The notes beneath the pieces are model-generated. The model was not told where the DNA came from. It saw nothing but the letters and a program-made list of their open reading frames with translations, and made no database searches. Positions 5,989 through 11,567 of a DNA stretch of 31,859 nt are shown piece by piece. Within the stretch, counting starts at the first letter, position 1; every line of letters starts with the position of its first letter. The DNA is from a virus, in IMG/VR virus record IMGVR_UViG_3300034062_005249, positions 1-31,859 of that record; one strand, 5' to 3'. Made by a program: the position numbers and the translations under genes.

Positions 5989-6350
5989 TGGGAGCACGTT
6001 GCACATTCGTTTTTAAACAGTCAGAGGATCTAGCAGTAGCGCTGTACAGCCACTGGGGCGAAGACAGTATGTACGAAGATCTTGCTCAGGCCCTGCAGCA
6101 TGCAGCGGTACGAAGCGGGGACAGAGAGTACTACGTCCGTATGGCCATTAGTCATCTACTAAAGGATTCCATTCTGGATGAAACAGGGTTTGGCATCTAT
6201 GCCTGCAATCCTAATGACCTAGGTTTTATGGACCATCCAATATTAATTGACCTGACTAATAACACTATCAGTCATGACTCTGTCAATCATAAAGATATTG
6301 ATAGTTTTATTAAATATAATTTGCCTAGCGACGTCCTTTCCGTTGTGTAG
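5988..6350 (+). CDS. conserved phage hypothetical protein (120 aa)
   Basis: MGARCTFVFKQ, ALYSHWGED and TGFGIYA are features of a small actinophage family that I recognise by pattern but cannot name. Alternating beta and helix with a central acidic stretch. Last gene of the 4960 operon. A stable hairpin follows nine bases after the stop. Confidence 0.7.
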   Translation: MGARCTFVFKQSEDLAVALYSHWGEDSMYEDLAQALQHAAVRSGDREYYVRMAISHLLKDSILDETGFGIYACNPNDLGFMDHPILIDLTNNTISHDSVNHKDIDSFIKYNLPSDVLSVV

Positions 6351-6358
6351 GCAGCATA

Positions 6359-6384
6359 AGCGGAGGTAGGGGTCACCTCTCGCT
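6359..6384 (+). terminator. long hairpin at the end of the 4960 operon
   Basis: AGCG-GAGGT (6359-6367) pairs with ACCTC-t-CGCT (6375-6384), nine pairs with one bulge. No T tract follows, so it may protect the 3' end rather than terminate. Confidence 0.4.
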
Positions 6385-6392
6385 ATAGATAG

Positions 6393-6446
6393 GGGGAAGC
6401 GTAGGTTTGTGGTGGGCTTGCGCTTCCCCACACAATTTGCTATAAT
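6393..6446 (+). promoter_or_regulatory. promoter with inverted repeat over the -35 (for the structured RNA)
   Basis: TTGCGC (6418-6423), 17-nt spacer, TATAAT (6441-6446), start near 6453. A 9-bp inverted repeat GGGGAAGCG (6393-6401)/CGCTTCCCC (6421-6429) brackets the -35, like GGGGAAG/CTTCCCC at the 2038 promoter. No CRP-like site. Confidence 0.7.
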
Positions 6447-6452
6447 TATAGA

Positions 6453-6520
6453 GTTCCCACTATAAGGTGTTCTTCGGAAGTGCCTAAAGTGGACTCCTGA
6501 GTAAGAGTATAAAGTGCTCA
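6453..6520 (+). ncRNA. structured leader or small RNA with pseudoknot element 5
   Basis: From the predicted start the RNA folds into an outer stem CCACT (6457-6461)/AGTGG (6488-6492) enclosing a TTC-TTCG-GAA tetraloop hairpin. The pseudoknot comes directly after: ACTC (6493-6496)/GAGT (6505-6508), with TGAGTA (6498-6503) pairing TGCTCA (6515-6520) through one U-G. There is no gene between promoter and pseudoknot. It is therefore a stand-alone RNA of about 70 nt or the 5' leader of the 6542 gene, whose ribosome site begins 12 bases later. Confidence 0.6.
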
Positions 6521-6541
6521 TTAACATTTTAAGGAGATAGT

Positions 6542-6766
6542 GTGAGAACCATAAGACTAAGAATTAGTAAAGAAGAAAAGGTGGCAGACAAAATAACTAC
6601 TCTGCTATCTGACTTTACTCTTGACTTAGAAGCCATAGGATTTTATTTAGCAAAGGCTTCACCACACATTATTTATACGAGGGCTAATGAAGTATTAGAA
6701 GCCATGCAGTATAATAAAGAGGTTGAACAATTAGATAGAGGTGCTTACTATGGCAATGGCAGGTAA
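6542..6766 (+). CDS. small hypothetical protein, GTG start (74 aa)
   Basis: AAGGAGATA immediately precedes GTG 6542. The N-terminus MRTIRLRISKEEKVADKI is basic and helical, reminiscent of small DNA-binding or antitoxin-like proteins, but nothing firm supports that. Sits behind the structured RNA at 6453-6520, which could control it. Its end overlaps the next gene. Confidence 0.6.
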   Translation: MRTIRLRISKEEKVADKITTLLSDFTLDLEAIGFYLAKASPHIIYTRANEVLEAMQYNKEVEQLDRGAYYGNGR

Positions 6767-7019
6767 TACATTTCAAAATAAAGTAACTATCCTTGCTGAG
6801 TTGTGGATGAACTATCGTGATGATGAACAGTTAAAAGATTTTATAGAGTATAACGATCTTGGCTTACCTATGGCTTATTTTTTAATGAATGAATTGGTTT
6901 TGCCTACTGAGCAATCAGAGGTTTACATAAATGAAACGTATGACTTGTTTATTAAATCTCTTGGTGCTGCTGATGATGAGTATCAATCTTTAGATGAGTT
7001 GTTAGGCGCTGCTGAGTAA
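6750..7019 (+). CDS. conserved actinophage-type hypothetical protein (89 aa)
   Basis: The segment LWMNYRDDEQLKDFIEYNDL then GLPMAYF resembles a small family frequent in actinophages; function unknown. Helical and acidic. ATG 6750 is chosen over GTG 6741 because AGAGG lies eight bases before it. Last gene before the 890-bp repeat region. Confidence 0.7.
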   Translation: MAMAGNTFQNKVTILAELWMNYRDDEQLKDFIEYNDLGLPMAYFLMNELVLPTEQSEVYINETYDLFIKSLGAADDEYQSLDELLGAAE

Positions 7020-7456
7020 TAGTAGATCTGCGGCGGGGCGGGTCCAAATCATACTAAACTAGGACAAACCTCCCAAACCTTATTTTCCAAAAAGACATTA
7101 AGAACCCTTTCTAAAAAATCCCAGAAAGTTATCAAACCTTTCTATCTCAAACCTTATATCCGACAAACCTTCATACCAGGATATAGGGTTTTGTATCTTA
7201 TACTATAGGTATTACGATCATATCTTTTTATCCCCCGCCCAAAACGTTTTTAATTATCCTATCAGACATTACGGGGGCCTTCAAAAAATCCCAGAAAGTT
7301 GGCGGGGGATCCAGAAAGATACAACTAATTACCCCCTATAATATATCAAACCTTTTCTCCTGGTTTTTAAATATTTATCAAACCTTTCTAGATTTTTTCC
7401 TGGTGTTTTAAAACATTTTATAACTTTTTCGTTATGTTTTTATAGGGGTTTTAGAG

Positions 7457-7485
7457 TTGACAAACCTTGCTTTTGGGTATATAAT
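7457..7485 (+). promoter_or_regulatory. consensus promoter inside the repeat region
   Basis: TTGACA (7457-7462), 17-nt spacer, TATAAT (7480-7485). A CAAACCTT repeat (7461-7468) overlaps the -35, so a protein binding the repeats would block it. Transcription would run into three inverted repeat copies (7509-7540). Confidence 0.65.
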
Positions 7486-7487
7486 GC

Positions 7488-7613
7488 ATGCCAGATATGC
7501 AGGATAGGAAGGTTTGGAAGGTTTGGGATAGGAAGGTTTGGCCGCCAGAGGATTACGACGCCATCTATAAAGTCGCCCAATCACCCACTATCCTCCACTT
7601 TCCTCCCTTTTAA
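7488..7613 (+). CDS. possible 41-aa ORF in the repeat region (doubtful)
   Basis: Opens two bases after the -10 box; a second ATG at 7497 fits the predicted start better. The first half is repeat-encoded (KVW repeated three times) and the second half (PPEDYDAIYKVAQSPTILHF) looks more protein-like. No ribosome site. The transcript could equally be non-coding. Confidence 0.2.
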   Translation: MPDMQDRKVWKVWDRKVWPPEDYDAIYKVAQSPTILHFPPF

Positions 7614-7872
7614 CTATAATTAAAAAATATCAGTAAGATTTATTTTTCTTATCAAACCATTCCAGATGGCATTTAAAAGCCTTCCAAGCCTTAAATCAGC
7701 GGGTATCAAACCATCGCCCTGGATCCATATTGTGCATATTCTCATTATCAAACCAGATAGTTGCACATAGGTTCAAACCTTTATATCAGGGATATCTGGC
7801 TATCTGGCTATGGGGATATCAGGCTATAGGGTTTGAAAGGTTTGTTATTACACTGGGGGGATTACGACACTC

Positions 7873-7901
7873 TTTACATTCCCGCCGAATTATGGGATAA
7901 T
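7873..7901 (+). promoter_or_regulatory. leaderless promoter for endonuclease VII
   Basis: TTTACA (7873-7878), 17-nt spacer starting TTCCCGCCGAA, GATAAT (7896-7901), 5 nt, ATG at 7907. The spacer shares CCGCCGAA with the 8414 promoter. Confidence 0.65.
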
Positions 7902-7906
7902 TAAGT

Positions 7907-8245
7907 ATGATATGTAGAATATGTTTGGAAGAAAAAAATCTTAGTCAGATGGTAATTAACCATACAACACCAGTAAAAATTCACTATAAAGATATTTGCA
8001 AACCCTGTGCTGGGGATAAAGGTAAACTTGTTAATAATTTAAGAAAGTCTAATCCCATACCAGAAAATCATGCCTGCCCTATTTGTCATAAAAAAGATAA
8101 AAAATATTATTTAGATCATGATTGGAAAAGTAAACAGTTTAGGGGATACCTATGTAATGCTTGCAACGTAGCACTTGGTCTATTAAAGGATGACGTAATC
8201 ATTCTTAATAGGGCTGTTGCTTATTTGACTTCCCCGCAAAAATAG
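7907..8245 (+). CDS. recombination endonuclease VII-like nuclease (112 aa)
   Basis: Endonuclease VII family (His-Me/HNH nuclease that resolves branched DNA during phage replication and packaging). Seen: N-terminal CRIC (3-6) and CKPC (31-34), a second zinc pair CPIC (57-60), YYLDHDWKSKQFRGYLCNAC (67-86) with the catalytic DHD and the RGYLC-x2-CN signature, then LGLLKDD and a C-terminal helix. Length is normal for the short phage form. It directly follows the repeat region, which fits a replication or recombination locus. Confidence 0.85.
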   Translation: MICRICLEEKNLSQMVINHTTPVKIHYKDICKPCAGDKGKLVNNLRKSNPIPENHACPICHKKDKKYYLDHDWKSKQFRGYLCNACNVALGLLKDDVIILNRAVAYLTSPQK

Positions 8246-8246
8246 G

Positions 8247-8317
8247 CTTCAGGTGAAGGAATCGGACCTTCATTATCGGTTTCGGAAACCGCTCTACGAC
8301 CATTATAGGAACCTGAA
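8247..8317 (-). tRNA. tRNA-Arg (CCG), antisense and atypical
   Basis: Reads as a cloverleaf on the minus strand: acceptor TTCAGGT/ACCTGAA (7 pairs), short D-stem CTA/TAG with GG in the loop, anticodon loop TTCCGAA (anticodon CCG, U33 kept), T-stem GAAGG/CCTTC. Oddities: the T-loop is TCCGATT, so position 55 is C instead of U; the first anticodon-stem pair is G-A; the variable loop has four bases. The surrounding genes run on the plus strand. It may be a degenerate or specialised tRNA. Confidence 0.7.
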
Positions 8318-8413
8318 TTACTCTTTCATCATACCACTAAAAGACATATCAAACCTAATAACCGATAGTGCCCTCTTAGGGCATAGGAAGGTTTGCTAGT
8401 TCTATTTTGCGCC

Positions 8414-8442
8414 TTGACTTTACCGCCGAACTTTGATACACT
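8414..8442 (+). promoter_or_regulatory. leaderless promoter for the 8449 operon
   Basis: TTGACT (8414-8419), 17-nt spacer, TACACT (8437-8442), 6 nt, ATG at 8449. The preceding TTCTATTTTGCGCC (8400-8413) is repeated exactly upstream of the 9273 promoter. Confidence 0.75.
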
Positions 8443-8448
8443 AAGTAG

Positions 8449-8598
8449 ATGCATACCTACGAATTTGTTTGCGAAAAATGTGAGACAACGATTCATATGG
8501 AAATCCATAAAGAACTAGACTATAACTTTCACTGCCCTTGCGGTAGCAAAATGACATTAATTTTTTATCTTAAAAGCCCAGACGTTAGGAGTATTTAA
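8449..8598 (+). CDS. zinc-ribbon micro-protein (49 aa)
   Basis: CEKC (8-11) and CPCG (29-32) form one zinc ribbon, as in the 4717 protein. Leaderless start at the predicted transcription start. Its end carries the ribosome site TTAGGAG for the next gene. Role unknown. Confidence 0.65.
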   Translation: MHTYEFVCEKCETTIHMEIHKELDYNFHCPCGSKMTLIFYLKSPDVRSI

Positions 8599-8777
8599 TT
8601 ATAAATAATATACCAAACCTTATTTCCGCATCTGGATCTTTCAACCTAGATGAGGCTCTTCGTGCCGTCGCCGAACTTCATATTCCAGAAGGCACATTGG
8701 TTCACAGATGCCAAGAAGATAAAAAACCTTGGCCTTGTCAAACCATTCAAGCCATTGAAAAAGAGTTGACAAAATGA
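8598..8777 (+). CDS. small protein with an apparent ATT start (59 aa)
   Basis: The frame 8598-8777 codes for a protein-like sequence with LDEALRAVAELHIPEG, then HRCQEDKKPWPCQTIQAIEK. The C-x8-WPCQTI pattern resembles a small actinophage/actinobacterial family with WPCPT. There is no ATG, GTG or TTG before the conserved part. ATT at 8598 lies six bases after AGGAG (8587-8591) and overlaps the previous stop (TAATT), so a rare ATT start is the best reading. The stop overlaps the next ATG. Confidence 0.5.
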   Translation: MINNIPNLISASGSFNLDEALRAVAELHIPEGTLVHRCQEDKKPWPCQTIQAIEKELTK

Positions 8778-8932
8778 TAACTAATAATCTAACTTGGGCA
8801 GAAGAAGAAAACAATCTTTGGAAGGGCTGGACCTACAGCCTTGAAAAGAATCGTTATTACTTTAATGATGTAGGTAATGAATCTCTTGCTGCTTTTTGGG
8901 CAGATGAGTTTTTAAACCAGGCATACAATTAG
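8774..8932 (+). CDS. small acidic hypothetical protein (52 aa)
   Basis: MITNNLTWAEEENNLWKGWT..., rich in Trp, Asn and acidic residues; not recognised. ATGA overlap with the upstream gene indicates coupled translation; GAGTTGAC is the only purine run before it. Confidence 0.55.
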   Translation: MITNNLTWAEEENNLWKGWTYSLEKNRYYFNDVGNESLAAFWADEFLNQAYN

Positions 8933-8944
8933 GATGGGAAACTT

Positions 8945-9091
8945 ATGATTAAAAGTAAAGAGTGGAGAGTTAGTAATAGGGTTTGGATTGGGGTTGGTTT
9001 TGCTCCCCGCAGAATTGCGCTAGGATTTAGTGTGGATAGGTTTAACGCTAATATTGATTTTCTTTGTTTTTGGGTATCACTTGAATATTAA
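8945..9091 (+). CDS. small conserved-type phage protein (48 aa)
   Basis: Contains the run WIGVGFAPRRIALGFSVDR followed by a hydrophobic beta-type tail, a pattern seen in small proteins of several phage groups. Function unknown. AGGATGGGAA precedes the ATG. Confidence 0.55.
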   Translation: MIKSKEWRVSNRVWIGVGFAPRRIALGFSVDRFNANIDFLCFWVSLEY

Positions 9092-9105
9092 AATGAATCA
9101 GTCTT

Positions 9106-9234
9106 ATGAGTGAAGACATTGTTGATCTAGCCATTTCAATGGCAGAGATAGATACAGGGATGAAGTTGCCTTTAGAAGAACGTGAGGCAATGAAGCAGAG
9201 GATTTTGGCAAGGCTAGAAGATATTAACCAATAG
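9106..9234 (+). CDS. small helical hypothetical protein (42 aa)
   Basis: MSEDIVDLAISMAEIDTGMK... is a predicted pair of helices ending REAMKQRILARLEDINQ. Weak ribosome site. A hairpin follows immediately, consistent with the end of the 8449 operon. Confidence 0.5.
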   Translation: MSEDIVDLAISMAEIDTGMKLPLEEREAMKQRILARLEDINQ

Positions 9235-9252
9235 TGCACCTACGGTGCATTT
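9235..9252 (+). terminator. hairpin after the 9106 gene
   Basis: TGCACC (9235-9240), loop TAC, GGTGCA (9244-9249), then TTT. Compact but with a short T run. Confidence 0.45.
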
Positions 9253-9272
9253 AAAGGTATAAGATTTCTATT

Positions 9273-9301
9273 TTGCGCCGAACTCTTGAGGATGATACAA
9301 T
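9273..9301 (+). promoter_or_regulatory. promoter for the 9359 gene and its leader ORF
   Basis: TTGCGC (9273-9278), 17-nt spacer, TACAAT (9296-9301). It looks like the 8414 promoter with 14 bases missing between TTTTGCGCC and GAACT. ATG 9309 lies 7 nt after the -10. Confidence 0.6.
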
Positions 9302-9302
9302 G

Positions 9303-9359
9303 ATGTATATGTTTAAAAAACCAGTTTTACGGTATAGATTTACTATGGGGGTTTATTAG
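9303..9359 (+). CDS. possible leader peptide (18 aa, or 16 from 9309)
   Basis: MYMFKKPVLRYRFTMGVY, opening at the predicted transcription start. Its TAG overlaps the GTG of the 9359 gene (TAGTG), and TGGGGG within it can act as that gene's ribosome site. Coupled translation of the downstream protein is the probable purpose; the peptide itself may not matter. Confidence 0.4.
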   Translation: MYMFKKPVLRYRFTMGVY

Positions 9360-10060
9360 TGAGTAAGATTATAGATTTTATAGCACAAGATGAGCACGTA
9401 TGGAATGTAAGACCAAGGCCATATCCAGCAATAAAAGGTTTGCCTAAATGGTGGAAAGAAACTCCAGCCTACTCAAATAGTGAAAATAAATTTAGTTTAG
9501 ATCCATATCCAACTGTTACTGTAAAAAGATGTGTTCCAACATTAGACATGCTTGGTGCTGGTTACTATGTTCCATTGTGGGCTGACCTATACGTAACACA
9601 GAAAAATGAAAGACCTTGGGTTCAATGGGCTACAAATACTCCAGTCGTAGACACATGGTCAGATTTTCAAGGTGCTGATTTTAAAATTATGGATGGATAC
9701 TCTAAGCCATTTTTTAAAAACTTTCATGGATGGACAATTAAAACTCCACCAGGATGGTCATGTATTTTTATGCATCCAACTGCTTATCCAGATTTACCAT
9801 TTTATACAATTCCTGGTATTGTTGATACAGACATTTATGATGCAGCAATAAATGTTCCTTTTGTAATAAAAAATAATTTTGAAGGTATGATAGAAAAAGA
9901 TACACCAATGTTTCAGATTATTCCATTCAAGAGAGATCATTGGGAGTCAAACTTTAGTGTAAAAAAACCAAATCAACATTTTTTTGATAATGAAAAATTA
10001 TATTCAAAAATAAATCGTGCTTATTTTTCACTAATGAAAGATAAAAAAACATATGTTTAG
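9359..10060 (+). CDS. PPGYS-family phage protein, copy 1 (233 aa)
   Basis: Uncharacterised phage protein type with a clear signature: LPKWWKETP (28-36), KRCVPTLDMLGAGYY (56-70), PPGWS (130-134), HP (139-140), GIVDTD (153-158), TPMFQIIPFKR (182-192). The pattern is reminiscent of DUF6065-type proteins, but membership is unproven. Predicted beta-rich and soluble, no signal peptide. Two more copies follow (10053, 11568) and a divergent one lies at 29979. The closeness to the glycosyltransferase cluster suggests a role in sugar decoration or uptake, but no activity can be read. Confidence 0.75.
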   Translation: MSKIIDFIAQDEHVWNVRPRPYPAIKGLPKWWKETPAYSNSENKFSLDPYPTVTVKRCVPTLDMLGAGYYVPLWADLYVTQKNERPWVQWATNTPVVDTWSDFQGADFKIMDGYSKPFFKNFHGWTIKTPPGWSCIFMHPTAYPDLPFYTIPGIVDTDIYDAAINVPFVIKNNFEGMIEKDTPMFQIIPFKRDHWESNFSVKKPNQHFFDNEKLYSKINRAYFSLMKDKKTYV

Positions 10061-10751
10061 AAAAAAAACAATATTAAAATATGAGTCTGCAATAGAAGCA
10101 TATCCAAACATAATTACTCCAGCAAAAAATCATATTCCAGATTGGTATAAAAAAATTCCAAAATGGAAAAATAATGAAATGTTTGAGGTTGGAAAAGGGT
10201 TTAATATTACTGTTAAACACTGTATGCCTTTTATGGATTCTTTAACTGCTGGATATATGATTGTTTTACCAAATGACCTTTATGTAAAAAATAACAATGG
10301 CTCACCTTTTATTACCTGGAACAATACCGATTTTCCACCAATTGTAAGACAAGAATTGTCAAGTTTAGATTTAGTTCCTACTGGACACCATGCAACAGAA
10401 TTTGTTTGGCAGTCTGGTGTTTCAAATACCATACCAATAGGTTATAGTTTGCTGTTTACTCATCCACTTAATAGACATGATCTACCATTTACAACCCTAA
10501 GCGGTATTGTTGATGGGGGGCTTGTTATGAACCCAAGAGGACAAATTCCATTTTTTGTTAAAGAGGGCTTTGAGGGAATAATACCGCAAGGTACCCCAAT
10601 AATTCAATTAATTCCATATCGTCAAGAAAACTGGATACATAGAAAAACAAAAGGAATGTTAAATAAATCTAACGAACATAATTTAAAAACATCTTTTTTA
10701 ATTTATGGTTGGTATAAAAAAACTTTTTGGACACGTAAAAAATATGATTAA
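10053..10751 (+). CDS. PPGYS-family phage protein, copy 2 (232 aa)
   Basis: Paralogue of the 9359 protein: HIPDWYKKIP (27-36), KHCMPFMDSLTAGY (55-68), IGYSLLF.HP (129-138), GIVDGG in place of GIVDTD (151-156), GTPIIQLIPYR (180-190). The acidic pair of copy 1 (D156, D158) is thus changed to D-G-G, perhaps altering the active or binding site. Overlaps copy 1 by eight bases, so they are co-translated. Confidence 0.75.
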   Translation: MFRKKTILKYESAIEAYPNIITPAKNHIPDWYKKIPKWKNNEMFEVGKGFNITVKHCMPFMDSLTAGYMIVLPNDLYVKNNNGSPFITWNNTDFPPIVRQELSSLDLVPTGHHATEFVWQSGVSNTIPIGYSLLFTHPLNRHDLPFTTLSGIVDGGLVMNPRGQIPFFVKEGFEGIIPQGTPIIQLIPYRQENWIHRKTKGMLNKSNEHNLKTSFLIYGWYKKTFWTRKKYD

Positions 10752-10793
10752 AGTTTATTATCTAAGTTAATTTAATTGCATGAAAGAGAATAA

Positions 10794-10979
10794 ATGAAAA
10801 AAATAAAAAAATTTGAAGAATTTAAAAAGGCTATTAATTTAGTTGTTCATACCAAATGTCCAGACAAATGGTTACTCATAGACAGAGAAACTGGAGAAAT
10901 ATATAAAGGAAATTCTGCTGGGTATTGGGATAGGCTTGAGCCAGTTACTAAAGATAACTTTACAAAACAAACTGAATAG
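10794..10979 (+). CDS. small conserved-type phage protein (61 aa)
   Basis: Basic N-terminus, then CPDKWLLIDRETGEIYKGN and GYWDRL, a short pattern I associate with actinophage small proteins. Function unknown. AAAGAGAATAA precedes the ATG. Its 3' end contains the -35 of the next promoter. Confidence 0.6.
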   Translation: MKKIKKFEEFKKAINLVVHTKCPDKWLLIDRETGEIYKGNSAGYWDRLEPVTKDNFTKQTE

Positions 10980-10987
10980 GATACAAT
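10959..10987 (+). promoter_or_regulatory. leaderless promoter for the secreted protein
   Basis: TTTACA (10959-10964), 17-nt spacer, TACAAT (10982-10987), 6 nt, ATG at 10994. The -35 and spacer overlap the end of the 10794 gene. Confidence 0.7.
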
Positions 10988-10993
10988 TGTAAT

Positions 10994-11392
10994 ATGAAAA
11001 AAATAATTATAACTGCTTTATTAATATCATTGTTAATTCCTACTGTATCTGCTCAGGCTGCAACAAAATCATTAAACACTAAAGGCAATAAGGCTTCTTG
11101 TAAAAATATTAAGATAAAATATGAGTCAGAAGTAATGTCTAAATGGTCTAATGGTTTAGCAAGTGATCAAGATGTTCTAAAGGAAATAGATTTAAATATA
11201 GAAATGCTTACTATGAAACAAAAGCCTACGACTGGCAAAATTAAAACAACTATTTCTTCTTGGATTATGACAGAAAAAAATACTAAAATTGCATTAATTG
11301 ATAAAGATATTAAAACAATTACTAGTGCTATGAATTTAAAAATTAAATTTATTACACAATTTGATAAACTATGCAAGAATATAGAAAAATAA
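10994..11392 (+). CDS. secreted small protein with signal peptide (132 aa)
   Basis: A typical signal peptide: basic MKK, hydrophobic core IIITALLISLLIPTV, and likely cleavage after SAQA. The mature part is Lys/Thr-rich and helical, with two cysteines (about positions 36 and 128) that could form a disulfide. No enzyme motif. It has its own leaderless promoter. Phage-encoded export suggests action at the host surface, such as exclusion of other phages or envelope change; this is inference only. Confidence 0.65.
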   Translation: MKKIIITALLISLLIPTVSAQAATKSLNTKGNKASCKNIKIKYESEVMSKWSNGLASDQDVLKEIDLNIEMLTMKQKPTTGKIKTTISSWIMTEKNTKIALIDKDIKTITSAMNLKIKFITQFDKLCKNIEK

Positions 11393-11393
11393 A

Positions 11394-11552
11394 ATGAAAA
11401 AAACAACAAACATTATTATAAAAGAATTACGTGAGGAAATAGCCCAACAAATTGAGGCTATTGAAATTGAACAAAGTCATACAAATGCCGTAGGCATGAG
11501 AATCCTTGCTGCAAAAATTGCAAGGGATAGTCAAATCACAAGAAACTCTTAG
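11394..11552 (+). CDS. small helical protein (52 aa), paralogue of the 12531 protein
   Basis: Shares the arrangement [IL]REEIAQQIE ... AAKIARD with the 12531 protein (IREQIARDIE ... AAIARG). Starts two bases after the upstream stop. Not recognised; a helical hairpin is likely. Confidence 0.55.
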   Translation: MKKTTNIIIKELREEIAQQIEAIEIEQSHTNAVGMRILAAKIARDSQITRNS

Positions 11553-11555
11553 TGA

Positions 11556-11561
11556 TATACT
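11556..11561 (+). promoter_or_regulatory. leaderless -10 box for the 11568 gene
   Basis: TATACT followed by exactly 6 nt and ATG 11568. No convincing -35 at 17 nt, so this is weaker than the other sites. Confidence 0.45.
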
Positions 11562-11567
11562 TATTAT

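Larger units (their letters stand above)
7030..7905. repeat. gene-poor region with CAAACCTT repeats (candidate origin or repressor-binding region)
   Basis: Twelve exact copies of the 8-mer CAAACCTT: forward at 7074, 7133, 7148, 7164, 7347, 7379, 7461, 7774; reverse at 7509, 7518, 7533, 7837. Shorter CAAACC forms lie at 7065, 7653, 7707 and 7749. More copies flank it at 8350, 8388 and 8614. Many are preceded by TAT. An 18-bp exact direct repeat (7113-7130 and 7283-7300), a repeated GGATTACGAC (7550, 7859) and a repeated GGGATATC[TA]GGCTAT (7789-7829) are also present. No convincing gene. Iteron-like origin, partition site or stoperator-like array are the options. Confidence 0.65.

Noticed and set aside
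7030-8400. CRISPR array from the CAAACCTT repeats
   Set aside because: Repeats are 8 bases, occur in both orientations and at irregular spacing, with no equal-length spacers and no cas genes.
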